Translations under genes and position numbers: made by a program
The notes under the pieces: generated by a model
Seen by the model: the letters and a program-made list of their open reading frames with translations, nothing else
The model's database searches: none
What the model was told of the DNA's origin: nothing
Shown here: piece after piece, positions 23,913-35,205 of the stretch
Position numbering within the stretch: the first letter of the stretch is position 1
How the letters are laid out: every line of letters starts with the position of its first letter
Source of the DNA: Hesseltinella vesiculosa
Taxonomy: Eukaryota; Mucoromycota; Mucoromycetes; Mucorales; Cunninghamellaceae
DNA: 64,000 nt
Direction of reading: 5' to 3'
Assembly (NCBI GenBank): GCA_002104935.1
Contig: MCGT01000036.1
Coordinates: forward strand, 62,001-126,000

Positions 23913-24851
23913 ACTCTCCTCTCTATGTTCCCACCTCCACTGCCTTTCTTCCATGTGCTTTTTTTTTTTTTTTTTGATACCATCCCCCCCGACTCTTTGG
24001 GCGACAACCTTTCTCTTTTTGTTTTATTTTGCTCCTTGTGGCTCGTCCCTTTGTAAAGCTTAGATCTAGCTGGCAGGTCACTCATATCTTTCAAGTTACC
24101 CTTCCCTAATACAAGTACACTGTTTCATGATGCCAATACAATTTTTTTAATACTTTCTCGCTTTGGGATTGTTTACTTTTGCTCATAGACCACCCTACTA
24201 CTGATCCTGTTTCAACAAAAAGGCATGCCAATAAATACGGCCCTATGGAAAGACGATCTTTTGCATCCTTCACTTCAAACAAAAATAAGGGGGAAGCTTC
24301 GGCGTCCGGTCCTTGCGCCCATTCTGGACCCATTTTCTTTTCCCGTAATCGCCCAATGTCGCCGCTCTTGCATAAAAAAAAAAGTAGAGGATCTACAGAA
24401 ATCGAATTTTGAGCAAACTTTTCAAACCTACTGATGAGCCTTCTATCATTTCATGCATCCGCAAAGATTCTGAAGGCCTGGAACAGCACAAGGTTAGGGA
24501 CTGTTTGAAAAAAGGCGAGTAGGTGGAAGAACGGGGGGAGCCGCTTTTCTGCAATTGTCTTGTTGTTTTTTTTAAATAGAACTTGGTTGTGCTTGTTTGT
24601 TACAGAAACACCCTGCATTGCGGAAAAAAAATAACTTTGTTTCTATACAATGAGAAGTCTTGTTTAAGAAAACAAAATAAAACACCAGGGGAACGGATGG
24701 CTGGGCACAGTGATCAGCAAGAATCATGTTCCAAAGTTCATTTAAAAAAAAGCTTCATGGAGGGCCTCTCCCCCAATTTTTTTTTTCTGATCTCATGGCA
24801 TCTTGGTTGGTTTCTTTATGAGGGTTTATTAATTTTACCACTGAGGATGTG
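23913..24851. other. Intergenic, no gene supported
   Basis: AT-rich with scattered homopolymer runs (for example T-run near 23960-23975). Short frames on both strands are not supported by splice sites or family resemblance. Confidence 0.45.
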
Positions 24852-24858
24852 TATATAA
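24852..24858 (+). promoter_or_regulatory. TATA box of the zinc-knuckle gene
   Basis: TATATAA at 24852-24858, 81 bases before the ATG at 24939, followed by an A/T-rich leader. This is a clear TATA-like element, and its placement suits a short, strongly transcribed gene. Confidence 0.55.
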
Positions 24859-24938
24859 GCAGCCATTGTCAAAACGCGAATTTTAAAAAATTAAACCAAA
24901 TAAACTCTATCTCTTTTAACTCAAATTTATTCCAAGCC

Positions 24939-25163
24939 ATGCCTACCGTTGCTCCTGCTAATCTTTCTGGTGGTCAATGGTAAGTCGGTGGCCTTGGCGG
25001 TCTTCACCTTTGACATTGACACCTCTTTTTTTTTTTTTTCATTACCTCTAGCGATCACTGCGGCCAAGTAAGTCTCTGAAAACTCGTATTGTCTAGATCT
25101 CATGTTTCTTTCTTTTAGTATGGTCACACCCGCAAAACTTGCAAATGGTTGCGAACAAAGTGA
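24939..25163 (+). CDS. CCHC zinc-knuckle microprotein
   Basis: Three tiny exons, 24939-24979, 25052-25067 (16 nt) and 25119-25163, join into a 33-residue protein; each intron has canonical GT-AG ends and a T-rich 3' side. The product starts MPTVAPANLSGGQ and then contains one zinc knuckle with C-x2-C-x4-H-x4-C spacing (CDHCGQYGHTRKTC), ending with a short basic tail (KWLRTK). Zinc knuckles bind single-stranded nucleic acid or mediate protein contacts; in fungi they are usually repeated within larger proteins, so a free single knuckle is unusual. Evidence for a real gene is the exact restoration of the motif across two splice junctions, an ATG 81 bases after a TATA box and a proper stop. Function unknown. 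Confidence 0.7.
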
Positions 25164-26266
25164 AGTTTTGAACAGGGCCCATCCACCACTTTCTACCTAG
25201 CGATCGCTTTCATTCATACCCAATCTCACATGAACTATCATCATTCCATTTCCAAGAAAAATTAAAAATGAACACAGCCCAGCTTAAAAATGACCGTCGC
25301 TGCAGTCGTCGTGATAAAACAGAAATGGCCCAGAAGTATGGTTGCGTCTGATGATGACGCCCTTTTTTTTTTTTTTGTTCTCTGTGCATTCGAAAAAGAA
25401 GGGGTGATGATCTCTAGCGGATAGAAACCTTGATCATCTGTCAAAAAAGCTTTCTTGAAAAGGGCGTGCGGGCGGGATGTGTTTCAAAAACTTGTTTTTC
25501 CATTTCAGGAAGTGGTTGGATGCCAGGGCTTGTCGGGATCGTTCCGGGAAAAAAACGATGCCGAGACAACGAAGAAGAAGGGTGCTGGCTTGTTTCGATA
25601 GATCTTTTCAAGGCGTAGGCTTGGCTTGACACTGACGATGACAACACCTCCTGTAAAGAACCGGGGAGGGGGGGGGGAGGGTCGTCAAACACGGGCAAAC
25701 CATTGAGCTTGAGCCCCTCAGTCCAAGGCTTAATTTTGTTCTCTTTCAAGAGGGTCACGCCACAGAAACCTCCCTATTTTGATGCCTCCTGCTTATATCT
25801 TCTAGGAACTTGCCGTTTTGGTGTGATTGAAATGGGGGGGATGCAGCTAAGAAAAGAATGTCATAGGACATTTAAGACTCATTCTCTTTGTTCCACCTTC
25901 TGGTATGATAATCTGGAGAATTTGCATGACCATTCAACCGACGCTGCTGAGCATGGGCCCATTTTTAGGCTTGTTCAAGGGGCTACGGTTTTTTCAGCAA
26001 CAGCACGTGACCTGATTTTTTTAGTCAGAAGGTTAGGAATCTAGTCGTGGAAATGAAAGAACAAAGGTACAAGAGGCGAGAACCTTGGGAGAACGCGGTC
26101 TTTTTTTTCATGATCTTGCTCATTGCTGTGTCAGGGGTACATTTGTTGCCAGCCAATGATTGGGTCGGTGTTTTTTTTTGAACAGGCAGATCATTTTTTG
26201 TTTTTTTTTCTCTTCGTGCTTTTTTCTTCTTCTTTCTTCAACGAACTGGTTGACATTAGCGTGACC
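25164..26266. other. Intergenic, no gene supported
   Basis: Frames of about 105-113 residues exist at 25441-25758 (minus) and 25703-26044 (plus). They overlap each other, have no recognisable motif and include homopolymer-derived residues. I see no reliable gene. The final 150 bases are T-rich and probably promoter for the transporter. Confidence 0.45.
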
Positions 26267-27878
26267 ATGGTGCCAGCATCTCCTGAGAGCAATCGCATGT
26301 ATATTCTATTTCATCAGTTCTCGTTTTTAATGACTGGGCTCGTTACAACGTTTGGATGCCAATGGCTTTTTTACAAAGGTGCAGCAAGTAAGCTCCTGTT
26401 TTTTTTCAACGTTTACTCGCACAACTCATGTTGTTCTCCTTGTCATTTTATTTTTGTTACTAGCTGGCGATAGCTATTTGACGCAACTGTTTTCCTACAT
26501 TGGGATGGTGCTCGTGATCTTTCTGGTTCCCTCCATCAAACGCGGGAAAATGGCTCAATATGAATTGGTACAACACCACGATCCCGTACGTTCGTTTCCC
26601 CCTCGACCATAGATGACGGCTAATTTAATGACCCTCCTTTTATGAATCTTTCGTTCGAGCATAGGATGATATCGATATGCAAAACCTGCAGCCAGATGAC
26701 GATGAAAAGTCCAAACGGCCTTTTGAAGAAGGCCCTATTCATCACCCGTCGATCATTAAATTGTCACTTTTGGATACATTTGCAAATTTCTGTGTGACGA
26801 TGGGCTTCTCCATTGTGGGTAGCGGGGTAAGAAACAGAAAATGGCAGAAAATCCCCAAAAAGACAGAAAAGCCTCCATGACTATTTTTTTTTTTTTTTGC
26901 CCACTGGACAGATGTACCAAGTGATTTACTCGAGCGTGGTGATTTGGTGTGCCATTCTCTCCTATTTTTTGATGGGCCGCCGATTGACGCAGGTGCAATG
27001 GATCGCCATTTTTGGAACCAGCGCTGGCCTGACACTCAGTTCGCTTGACAACTTCGGTCCGTCCACCGACGCTGACAGTGGTAAAAACAACATTTTTCAA
27101 TTTGACGCGGGACATACCTATCCTTTTTTTTTTCCCATCGGTAGCAAGCACAACTTTGTTGATGATGGGGACCATGATGACAGTGGGCGGTACTTTTTTC
27201 TATGGCAAGTGGAGCGCGAGAGATGAAGACAAAGGAGCTCACGCCTTCTTTCATTCTTTTGCATTTTTTAGCCTGTCTTTATGTTTATGCTGATTACCTG
27301 CTATCGAAGCAATCGCCTCCTGCCTTGCCAGCGCGTGTGTGTGCCTATGTTGGCATGTATACTACGTCCATCTCCATTCTCTGGATCTCTGTTTATACGT
27401 TGCCTCGCGTCGACCAGATGATTCAGATCCATGATACCAACAGCTCAACCGTCTGGATGATGTATGCCCTCGTGGCACTTGGCAGCGGCACCCACGCCTG
27501 GAACTACTACGAACTGATCGATCGCACAGGCAGTGTAAGGACATTGTTGAAATCTCCGCCCGCCCGCCCCCCATGCTCACCGCGTCTCTTTTCACTAGGT
27601 GGCCACTGGGATTTTGCAAGGATTAAGAGCTGTGATTGTGTATGGTCTGAGCCATCTTTGGTATTGCTCGACGGATTCAGCTCAATGTAAGTGGCAGAGA
27701 GACGAGACATGCGTTTTGTTTTGTTATGTCCAACGTGACCTGGTCTTCGATCGATTTTTTTTTTTGTGTGTTTTTCTCATCGCTTTTCGTTTTAGGTTTC
27801 ACTGTTTATAAAGGTCTTGGCTCGTTGATGGTGATTCTATGTGTATTGATCTTCACCGTGGGTGGCCCAAGCAAATAA
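26267..27878 (+). CDS. SLC35F-like drug/metabolite-superfamily transporter
   Basis: Exons 26267-26387, 26464-26585, 26665-26826, 26912-27080, 27145-27189, 27272-27534, 27599-27686 and 27796-27878 encode 350 residues with about ten hydrophobic helices, the normal size for a DMT/SLC35 carrier. Recognisable segments are LLDTFANFCVTMGFSIVGSG, then YQVIYSSVVIWCAILSYF and RLTQVQWIAIFGTSAGLTL, the pattern of SLC35F6-like proteins, and the C-terminal GLGSLMVILCVLIFTVGG. The 5th exon donor was placed at 27190 because it restores a transmembrane helix (MMTVGACLYVYADYLL) across the junction; the unspliced frame ends in a stop. An acidic loop (DDIDMQNLQPDDDEKSKR) separates two helix groups. Substrate and membrane unknown; Golgi or lysosome-like membranes are typical for the family. 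Confidence 0.72.
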
Positions 27879-28898
27879 GAACGTATGTGGATGACAAGGA
27901 AACCCCGACCCACTCTATAGAACTCAGTCCACTCCCGTTCTTTGCCTATACCCTCTGTTTATTTCCCCCCCCTGTGATCACAAGAAATAAACTTAGCCTT
28001 TCAACGTTGATGATGACATGTGTGTAACCCACCCCTCGTTTATTTGTGGACGCATTGGTCCCTTTGTCAAGTTTAGATAGCCAACGAAAATAAAAATAAA
28101 AAGATTAGCAAGAGAAGGGCGGCCACTCGGATGGACGATGGATTCCGGTCGTTAGTTGCATCCTATTAGTACAAGTCACGGGACGTGAAGAAGAATATTC
28201 CCCCCCCCCTGGGTGTGGGGTGGTCAGAAAATGAACAAGGCTGGCTTTCGACAAGAACCGCGGAAGGGACATCCTCTTGCAAGAGTTACACAGTCAATGC
28301 ACCACATTTGGGATTCTGATCACATCCTTGTTTTCCTTTACCAATGGCCTTGTGAGCAAAGATCAAAAGGCCACGATTGTTTTTTTTTTGTTTGAGCAGA
28401 TACCTAACATGACAACTTCGATTTTTTCCAATACTCAAAAAAAAAGGGGGGGGCAATAAGAAACGGCGGATTTGTTGTTAATGAAGAAGCGATAAAGGAA
28501 AGTGCATTATCAAGAAGGTGGGTTTGCCATTGATTAGGGAGGGGCCATGAGGCCGAAAGGACATGAATCTATCCAATCAGCAATTATTCCTCGCTGATGG
28601 AGGCGGGCTTCAGCTGCATAAAGATAACCACTCAGACTTTTTGTGAGACGCTTCATTGACCTCGATTAAAAAAAAAGAGTTGGGGCCTGTGACCCCTTCT
28701 TTTTCGTTATCTCCATCACCGCATTTCCTTTTGCAGAAACTTACACAGATTTTCGGTCCATCCTTGAAGCTTAAAAAAAAATGATACAACATGCTCTCTT
28801 TTTTATTTTTTTCCTTTCTCCAACATTTCCAGCTCCTTCCTTTTGAATCCTTTTTCTTTTCGAGTTTGACACTCTTCTTTTCAAAAAGACCACGCACG
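27879..28898. other. Intergenic, no gene supported
   Basis: Contains a C-run (28200-28210), G-rich and A-rich runs, and no frame with family resemblance or convincing splice sites. The last 120 bases before 28899 are T/C-rich, as in front of other genes here. Confidence 0.45.
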
Positions 28899-29680
28899 AT
28901 GTTGAAATCACCCACGTTACAGTTTCACATGCTGAGTATTGCTTCCTACTCGGATGACGAGGACGAAGATCAGTCGATGACCTGCGGCACGATGAGCTCT
29001 GTTTCGACTGATTTTGAAATGGATTCCTTTTTAACCGTCGCAGCCCAAGACCTGCTGCCCGTCCGCTCCACATCCTCCTTGACCATGACTTTTTTTCAAC
29101 ATGCACTCGAAAACGAACTGGAAACAAACCGATCAAAAAACACCTACTTTATGGATGGTGGCAATCGATTTATATCGGTAAGCAAGAAAAAAAAAAAACC
29201 GACATGCAACCTCCTGACGATTTTTTCTATTTTTTGTGATAGGTTCCAAATTTGGGTTATCACAGCAGGCCATGTGCCAGCATCGCTCGATTGTTTGAAG
29301 ATTGGCTCGCTGAAAAGCTCTATTGTCAACCAACGGCCATCATTGCTGAGCAACGATTGCCCATTCTACAAGACAGTGTGGAGCTGGTGGCTGAAGATAT
29401 TTTGAACAAGATCAAGTCCAATCTGGTGTGGCGCAAAAGCATCGATAAAGTCCTGATCAAAGTCAGGGCTGGCCATGTGTACACGTACCATTCCTTGGAG
29501 GATGGCCAACCCCTTATCACTCAAGAAATGGAAGAACTGTTTCAGCAATTCCCTCTCTTTGTCGAAATGCAAGTCTACGCCACCCTGAAAGCCGGCTGTT
29601 CGTCCACCCAGTGTATGCTTGTCGTCGAAAACGTCACTGTCAATCCTCAGCAACCTTACAAAATCATGGAAGAATTTTAA
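28899..29680 (+). CDS. Uncharacterised two-exon protein
   Basis: Exons 28899-29177 and 29243-29680 with a canonical 65-base intron give 238 residues. I do not recognise the family. The N-terminal third is acidic and Ser/Thr-rich (SYSDDEDEDQSM), so probably disordered. The C-terminal two thirds look folded, with alternating hydrophobic stretches (ELVAEDILNKIKSNLVWRK, IDKVLIKVRAGHVYTY, FPLFVEMQVYATL). No signal peptide, membrane segment or catalytic motif is evident. The coding character is supported by a clean frame across the intron and a stop just before a T-rich 3' end. Its 3' end converges on the BRL1-like gene, with about 180 bases between stops. Confidence 0.6.
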
Positions 29681-29859
29681 TCCATACCCCCTCACTCGTT
29701 TTGACTTTTTTTTTTTTTGACCTGATTCCCCAACGTCCATAAATTGCTCTCTAAAGATACCCAATGAGAGGGCCAGCCTGATAGCCGTCCCCCCTTTTTT
29801 TATAAATGTTGAATAAAATTACAAATGACATCATCCTTTTATTCAGTAAACAAGTGCCT

Positions 29860-31231
29860 TTACGTGGCACCGCGTGTGCGCCTCGACAATAACCATAGCA
29901 ACACCAGCACAGACCCAAACACCTGTAAAAAAAAATGGAGTCATTCTCTTGCCACAGTCAAGGTCCGAGGTTTCCCTTTGCGCTTACCATTGATTTATAA
30001 GAAATGGTATCAACAAAGCCATTGACGATGTCAGCAAATGTTTCTGCAATGACTTTTGATTTGCCGATCCAAGCTGGTTCAAAGAAGCACATTTGCCATT
30101 GGCGGCAGGCTTCCTCCATGGCGGGCCGTGGGTGGCTCTCGCACTGATTGATATGGTAATCCTGGCTGCATTTCAATTGCTTCTCCAAATGATCTTCAAG
30201 AAAGCAGGCGTCAATGGTGGCCCTCTCCTTTTCTCTTTCACAGGGGCTTACTGGATTCGTATACAGCCATCTTGGTGGACATGTCGTGTTTCAGGGTGAT
30301 CAAGAATTGAATGGCAAGATAAAACAGCATGCAATAAAAGGCGATTTCACAACCTATTCGAAGTAGCCTGGAAAAAAAAAAAAAGGTCGGTTCCCTGGCT
30401 AATGCTCGTGGAGGCGTTACCCAGAGTAAAAAAGAATGACGCTGCGCTTGTCTGCTTCTGGATCATGACGATAAAAGGATGCTTCCATGGGGTATGAGTA
30501 GGAAGGCGTGGCCATGGAAGGGTAAGGGTAAGGCGTTGGTATCGAGGGGTCGTCATGGTCAATCTCCATTTGGTCCGGGTCGGCCATGGTTTGCGGGTAA
30601 GGAGTGGGTGGCGTGGTTGGTGGTTTTTTCGGTTCTTTGGGAGCAAACCGCCGCCGAAAAGAAGGAAAGCCAAAGGTCGATTTGTTGTCGGGGGGAGGCG
30701 GTGGGGTAGGCTGAGGGTCAAGACGATGGGGGCGACGGCTGTCAGAGGATGGAGGAGGCTGGCTCGCTGGCTCGTCATACAGCACCATGGCCATGGTCTA
30801 AAGAATGACATGGGAGTGAGTGTCTCCTTCTCCCTGTTCCTGGTGTTTTCCATTGCTCACTGTGTCATTAGGTATGGGTGAGGCATTAGAAGGCTGATCA
30901 TCGGACGGGCTTGGGCCAAGATCGGTGGCCATTGCTGGTTTTGTGCTGGGCTGCTGCTTGAATAAAGATGGCCCTTGCGACGGGCAATCTCTGCTTGTGG
31001 ATGCTTTGGCAAAAAAGGAACTGTCTAAACGAGATGATGCTATTCGTCATCAAAGTAGACGACCAGAAAAGGGGGGTGAAAAAACGATCAACTCGACGAT
31101 CATAGCAGAGACGACGCAAAGCAAGACCTGTGATTACCTGGGGAGAATGGTTGGAAGAGAGATGGCTTTTGATATCTAGGATGCTGGTATTCAAAATCCA
31201 TCTCTGAATCATCCATCGCATCATAACTCAT
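29860..31231 (-). CDS. BRL1/BRR6-family nuclear envelope protein
   Basis: Integral nuclear-envelope protein needed in yeasts for nuclear pore biogenesis and membrane lipid balance. On the minus strand, exons 31138-31231, 30861-30973, 30421-30797, 30252-30367, 29988-30193 and 29860-29922 encode 322 residues. The N-terminus is Pro-rich and disordered. A first membrane segment (IAFYCMLFYLAIQFLI) is followed by the lumenal Cys-rich domain: C-x4-Y-x4-C (CSQDYHINQC), RPAMEEACRQWQMC, then KVIAETFADIVNGFVDTISY, exactly the BRL1/BRR6 order (PF10104), and a final hydrophobic stretch (VFGSVLVLLWLL). The acceptor of exon 2 (30973) has a weak pyrimidine tract and is the least certain boundary. It diverges from the carnitine acetyltransferase gene. 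Confidence 0.85.
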
Positions 31232-32513
31232 CGCTGGGAAGCAAGACCAATTAAATACAAAAGAAGAGCAAAAAAATAAAAAAAAAGAACACGAAAACAT
31301 TTTTTTTTATTTTGCTGTGCCGTTTTGGTTTCAACAGCCGCGCTTGCTTTGAGAACGCTTTCCAGGACTTGGATGCTTTCTGGGCACACCACAGAGGGGC
31401 GACAGAATGATTGCGCTTTTTAACGGTGGTCACTCATTCAGTGCCAGATTCCTGCCAAATGTGAGGAGGCTGGTCAACCTGTGAAGGATGGATCACATTT
31501 GTGCAGGTTTCGTCAAGGCCGTGTTCACATTGGCCGGCCTTGCTTGGAAGCACCTGGCTGGGCGAACTCGACGAGTCGACATGATTTTTTCAGAAGCACC
31601 ATCGCTCTTGAGCGGCTTCATCCTTGCAAAATTTCACGTCGATCTATTTAGCTGAGAAGTGCAGTGAACGTTTTTTCTGGATAGCCTTTTTTGCCCCCAT
31701 TGCGTTCCGGTCAAAAATGTTAACAAATGTTGCCATCCAAGGTTATTTTTATTGTCCAAAATAGAAATGAGCATAACTCTGAACGAATAAACCGATCACA
31801 TATTGTATGCATGATGGATGCTTATTAGATAGATCAAGTCAAATGGTGGAGGTCGTCCAGCCAATGCAGTCTTTCATTTATGACACCAGACTTTTCAAAA
31901 GGGACACAGCTTGCGTAGGATGAGCCGCACTCATGGGTAGTGAGGTAATCCTTCGGGCAGAACTGGAAACAACAAACGATGGAGTATCGCCAGCTTTGTC
32001 TTGGTCCAACCCCACCCTCTCTCAGACCATGATTTGGGAAAACAGTAGAGCATCCCCATTGGCTGACCGGGAAACCCGTTTGTCATTGAACTCACACTAA
32101 ATCACACCAGCTCCCCATCAGCGTCCATCGCCAGAGGTGGGACAACGATCGCGACGTTGCACACAACGTCTTGTCATCCTTGCCAGACCAACCAAACCGG
32201 GAACGATCGCTAGCCTCCCTTCTTTCCTTCTTTTCATTGCTGCCAGCTGGTAGCAAGGATGGAACGGAGGTTCAGTGGAAAGACAAGCCGCGGTAAGGAA
32301 GTGTTCCAAAAAAGGCACAAAAGGATTCAGGGCAGTCCTGGGCCAATTTCAGGGATTGGTCAAAGTCAGCAAGAATTCATTTTGCATGTGACACTCGCAT
32401 GAATTTTTTAAAAAAAAGAGAGCCGGCTGGTCTATTTTTCCACCCTTTTTCCCCACACTCCCTTTTCTTCTTCTTGCGCTTGTTGATACGTTTGTAGAAC
32501 AGACAGACGCAAA
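31232..32513. promoter_or_regulatory. Long divergent intergenic region
   Basis: About 1.3 kb between the divergent BRL1-like and carnitine acetyltransferase genes. Small frames (such as 32118-32318 on the minus strand) lack support. The final 60 bases before 32514 are pyrimidine-rich. The unusual length for this compact window may indicate regulatory sequence, but no specific site is identifiable. Confidence 0.35.
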
Positions 32514-34822
32514 ATGACTACCACCACATCACCTCCTACCTACAGTCTACAAGGCACATTGCCTCGCCTGCCCGTGCCATCGCTGGAAGCAACATGCAAA
32601 CTGTACTTGCAAACGCTGTTGCCTCTTCAAACGCAACAAGAGCACGCCGACACTACATCCAAAGTGCAAGACTTTGTCACCAGTGACTTGGGCAAGGCAT
32701 TGCAGCAACGCCTCATCGACATGGACCAAAACTCACCTTTCAACTGGCTGGAAGATAACTTTTGGATTAAAAAAGGTAGGTTCCGAAAAACAAAAACAAT
32801 AACAAAAACGTGGCCCTCCCACTCACCAAGTCTTTTTTTTATCGTCCGTTTATCTTCCATAGCCTATTTGGAATGGCGAGAGGCTTTGATGGTCAACAGC
32901 AACTATTATATCTTGGGCAAGGACGATGACCACCACCCTGCTGAGTTGCTACAAGGCTTACCCACCGGTCAATTCTCTCAGTTCCAACTTCGCCGCGCGG
33001 CCAGCTTGATTTATTGGGCCCTGGATTACAAGGAGATTTTGGAACGGTAAGCCCAAGGAACTCCTTATTTTTCATTGGCCAAGACGCAACGGATTGACAC
33101 GCCCCTTGTTTTCCAGCGAAGAACTGCCTGTGGACATGGCTCGTACGCAACCATTCTGCATGTGGCAATACAGCCGGATCTTTGGGGTCACGCGCATTCC
33201 TATGCCTCATTGTGACAGCTTGATCCAACCAGACCCTGCATCCTTGACTCATGTGATTGTGCTGGCTTGTGATCAGATGTACAAGCTCAAGGTGTACCAC
33301 CAAGTCAACGGCACTCGACAACGCGTCTCCATTGACGCATTGGAAAGGTAAGTCCTGAAGGGAAAAAAAAATGGCTCGGTGACTCATCCATGTCCTTTCC
33401 AGCGACCTGACCAGCATCGTCAAGCATGCCAGCCACAAGATCAACCAGCAAGTCCCTGTGCCTTTATTGTCTTCATGGCACCGAGACCGCTGGACCGAAG
33501 CCCGCACACACTTGCTCGCTTTGGATCCGGCGAAGAACCGTGAAAACATGTCGACGATTGAGCATGGTTTGTTTGCTGTCAGCTTGGACGACCATACGCA
33601 TGGACCTACGGCGGCTGAGCGTAGCCGCACAGGCTTCTTTGGTAACTTGGGCTTGGGTGTTGGCCACAACCGCTGGTTCGACAAGTCCTTTACGCTCTTG
33701 GTCGAGAACAATGGCAAGGCGACGCTGATGGGCGAGCATTCGCCTGTGGATGCGTTGACGGTCAGTTACATGTGGGACCATGCGCTGCACCATTCGGTCA
33801 AGTACGCCGGGTTGACCGGCAGCCCTACGTGGCTCTCCAACCGAGCCGTCGACACCTCCAACACGGACAGTTCGCTGACGACCAACGTCGAACACCTGAC
33901 CTGGACCACCAACGCCGCCACACAGACTTACCTGGCTCAAGCGCAAAGGGATGGCGATGCCTTGTTTGCTCGGTCCGACTCGCACGTGCTCCATTACTTG
34001 GAATATGGTACTGACTGGGTCAAGCGCACAGGCAAGGTGCCTCCTGATGCTTATTTCCAAATGGTACTGCAATTGGCCTACTACCGTGCCCATGGCCAGG
34101 TGACGCCCACTTACGAAACCGCCTCCACTCGCAAATACCTCCACGGCCGTACCGAAACCATTCGTACCTGCAGCATCGATACCAAACACTTTGTGGAAGC
34201 ATTTGATCAAGCCAACGTCTCGGCAAAGGTAAAAAAAAAAAAAAAAAAAAAAAAAGGCGAGGAGATAACTGACCGCCTTTTCCTGTCATTGCATTCGTTA
34301 GGAAAAATACGACTTGCTCGTCAAGGCAACCAGTAGCCACCGAAAGTACACTCAGATTGCCAGTGATGGACAAGGCTGTGATCGGCATTTGTTGGCCCTG
34401 CGTTTGTTGAACATGGATCACCCCGCTCCTGGCACCACCACGCCTGCACCTATGCATCCTATCTTTACCGACCCTATCTTTTCTGCATCACAACAATGGC
34501 GCCTCAGTACCTCTGGATTGCAAGCCGGTGATCAACTGATGGGCACAGGGTTTGGTGCAACCTTCAAAGATGGTTATGGTAAAATGAATACAAAATCAGC
34601 CCTGTTCCAAGGCCTTTATTGATTTTTTTTTCCTTCTGGTTAGGCATCAATTACATGGCTGCTCGTACTTTGATCAAGTTTGGTATCGAGGTCAAGACGG
34701 ATGAAGCGTCCTTGTCGGCTAGCAACTTTGCAACTGTGATCACTCAAGCATTACAAGATATGCGTCAAGTGTGTGAGCAAGTCAATAGTGCAGGCAAGGA
34801 GGCTTCAATGGTTAGACTATAA
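32514..34822 (+). CDS. Carnitine O-acetyltransferase
   Basis: Transfers acetyl groups between CoA and carnitine so that acetyl units can leave peroxisomes or enter mitochondria. Exons 32514-32775, 32863-33046, 33117-33347, 33403-34228, 34302-34578 and 34644-34822 give 652 residues, the usual size. Features of the choline/carnitine acyltransferase family are the N-terminal LPRLPVPSLEATCKLYL, WALDYKEILEREELPVD, the catalytic His in LMGEHSPVDALT (about residue 336), and the C-terminal TGFGATFKDGYGINYM. The C-terminus (MVRL) is not a classic peroxisomal PTS1 and the N-terminus is not strongly amphipathic, so location is unclear. Intron 4 holds a run of more than 20 A. Assignment to acetyl rather than longer-chain transferase is by overall resemblance to fungal CAT2/YAT proteins. 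Confidence 0.88.
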
Positions 34823-35205
34823 AGAGGGGGAAGGCTTGACATGGCGCTTACCTCACTCTTTCTTTCTTTTATTTGATCGGACCATGATTCGATTTGTACC
34901 AATTCCCCCCCCCCCACCTTTAATCGATAGACCTCTACAGCTTAGACGCTAGATACAGTGAAATAAAAAAACAACAGCAGCAAGATCGGTGAAAGGATGG
35001 AGAGGAAGAGGAAAAGGGTTTATTCTCGACAAAAAAAAAATATATAATTACAAAATAGATAAAAAATGGACTGGGTAGGCATTGGTCAAATAAATAAAAA
35101 AGTAGAGGCATGGGACAAAAAGGAAAAAAGACGGATGCGGGCAAGAGAGGGGAGAGCGACTGGGTAGGAGGGGGGGGGGTATCATGCCCGTGATCTAATT
35201 TAGCG
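34823..35205. other. Convergent 3' region
   Basis: Between the converging carnitine acetyltransferase and alpha-arrestin genes. It has a C-run near 34906-34916, A-runs and a G-run near 35169-35179. No gene. Confidence 0.4.
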
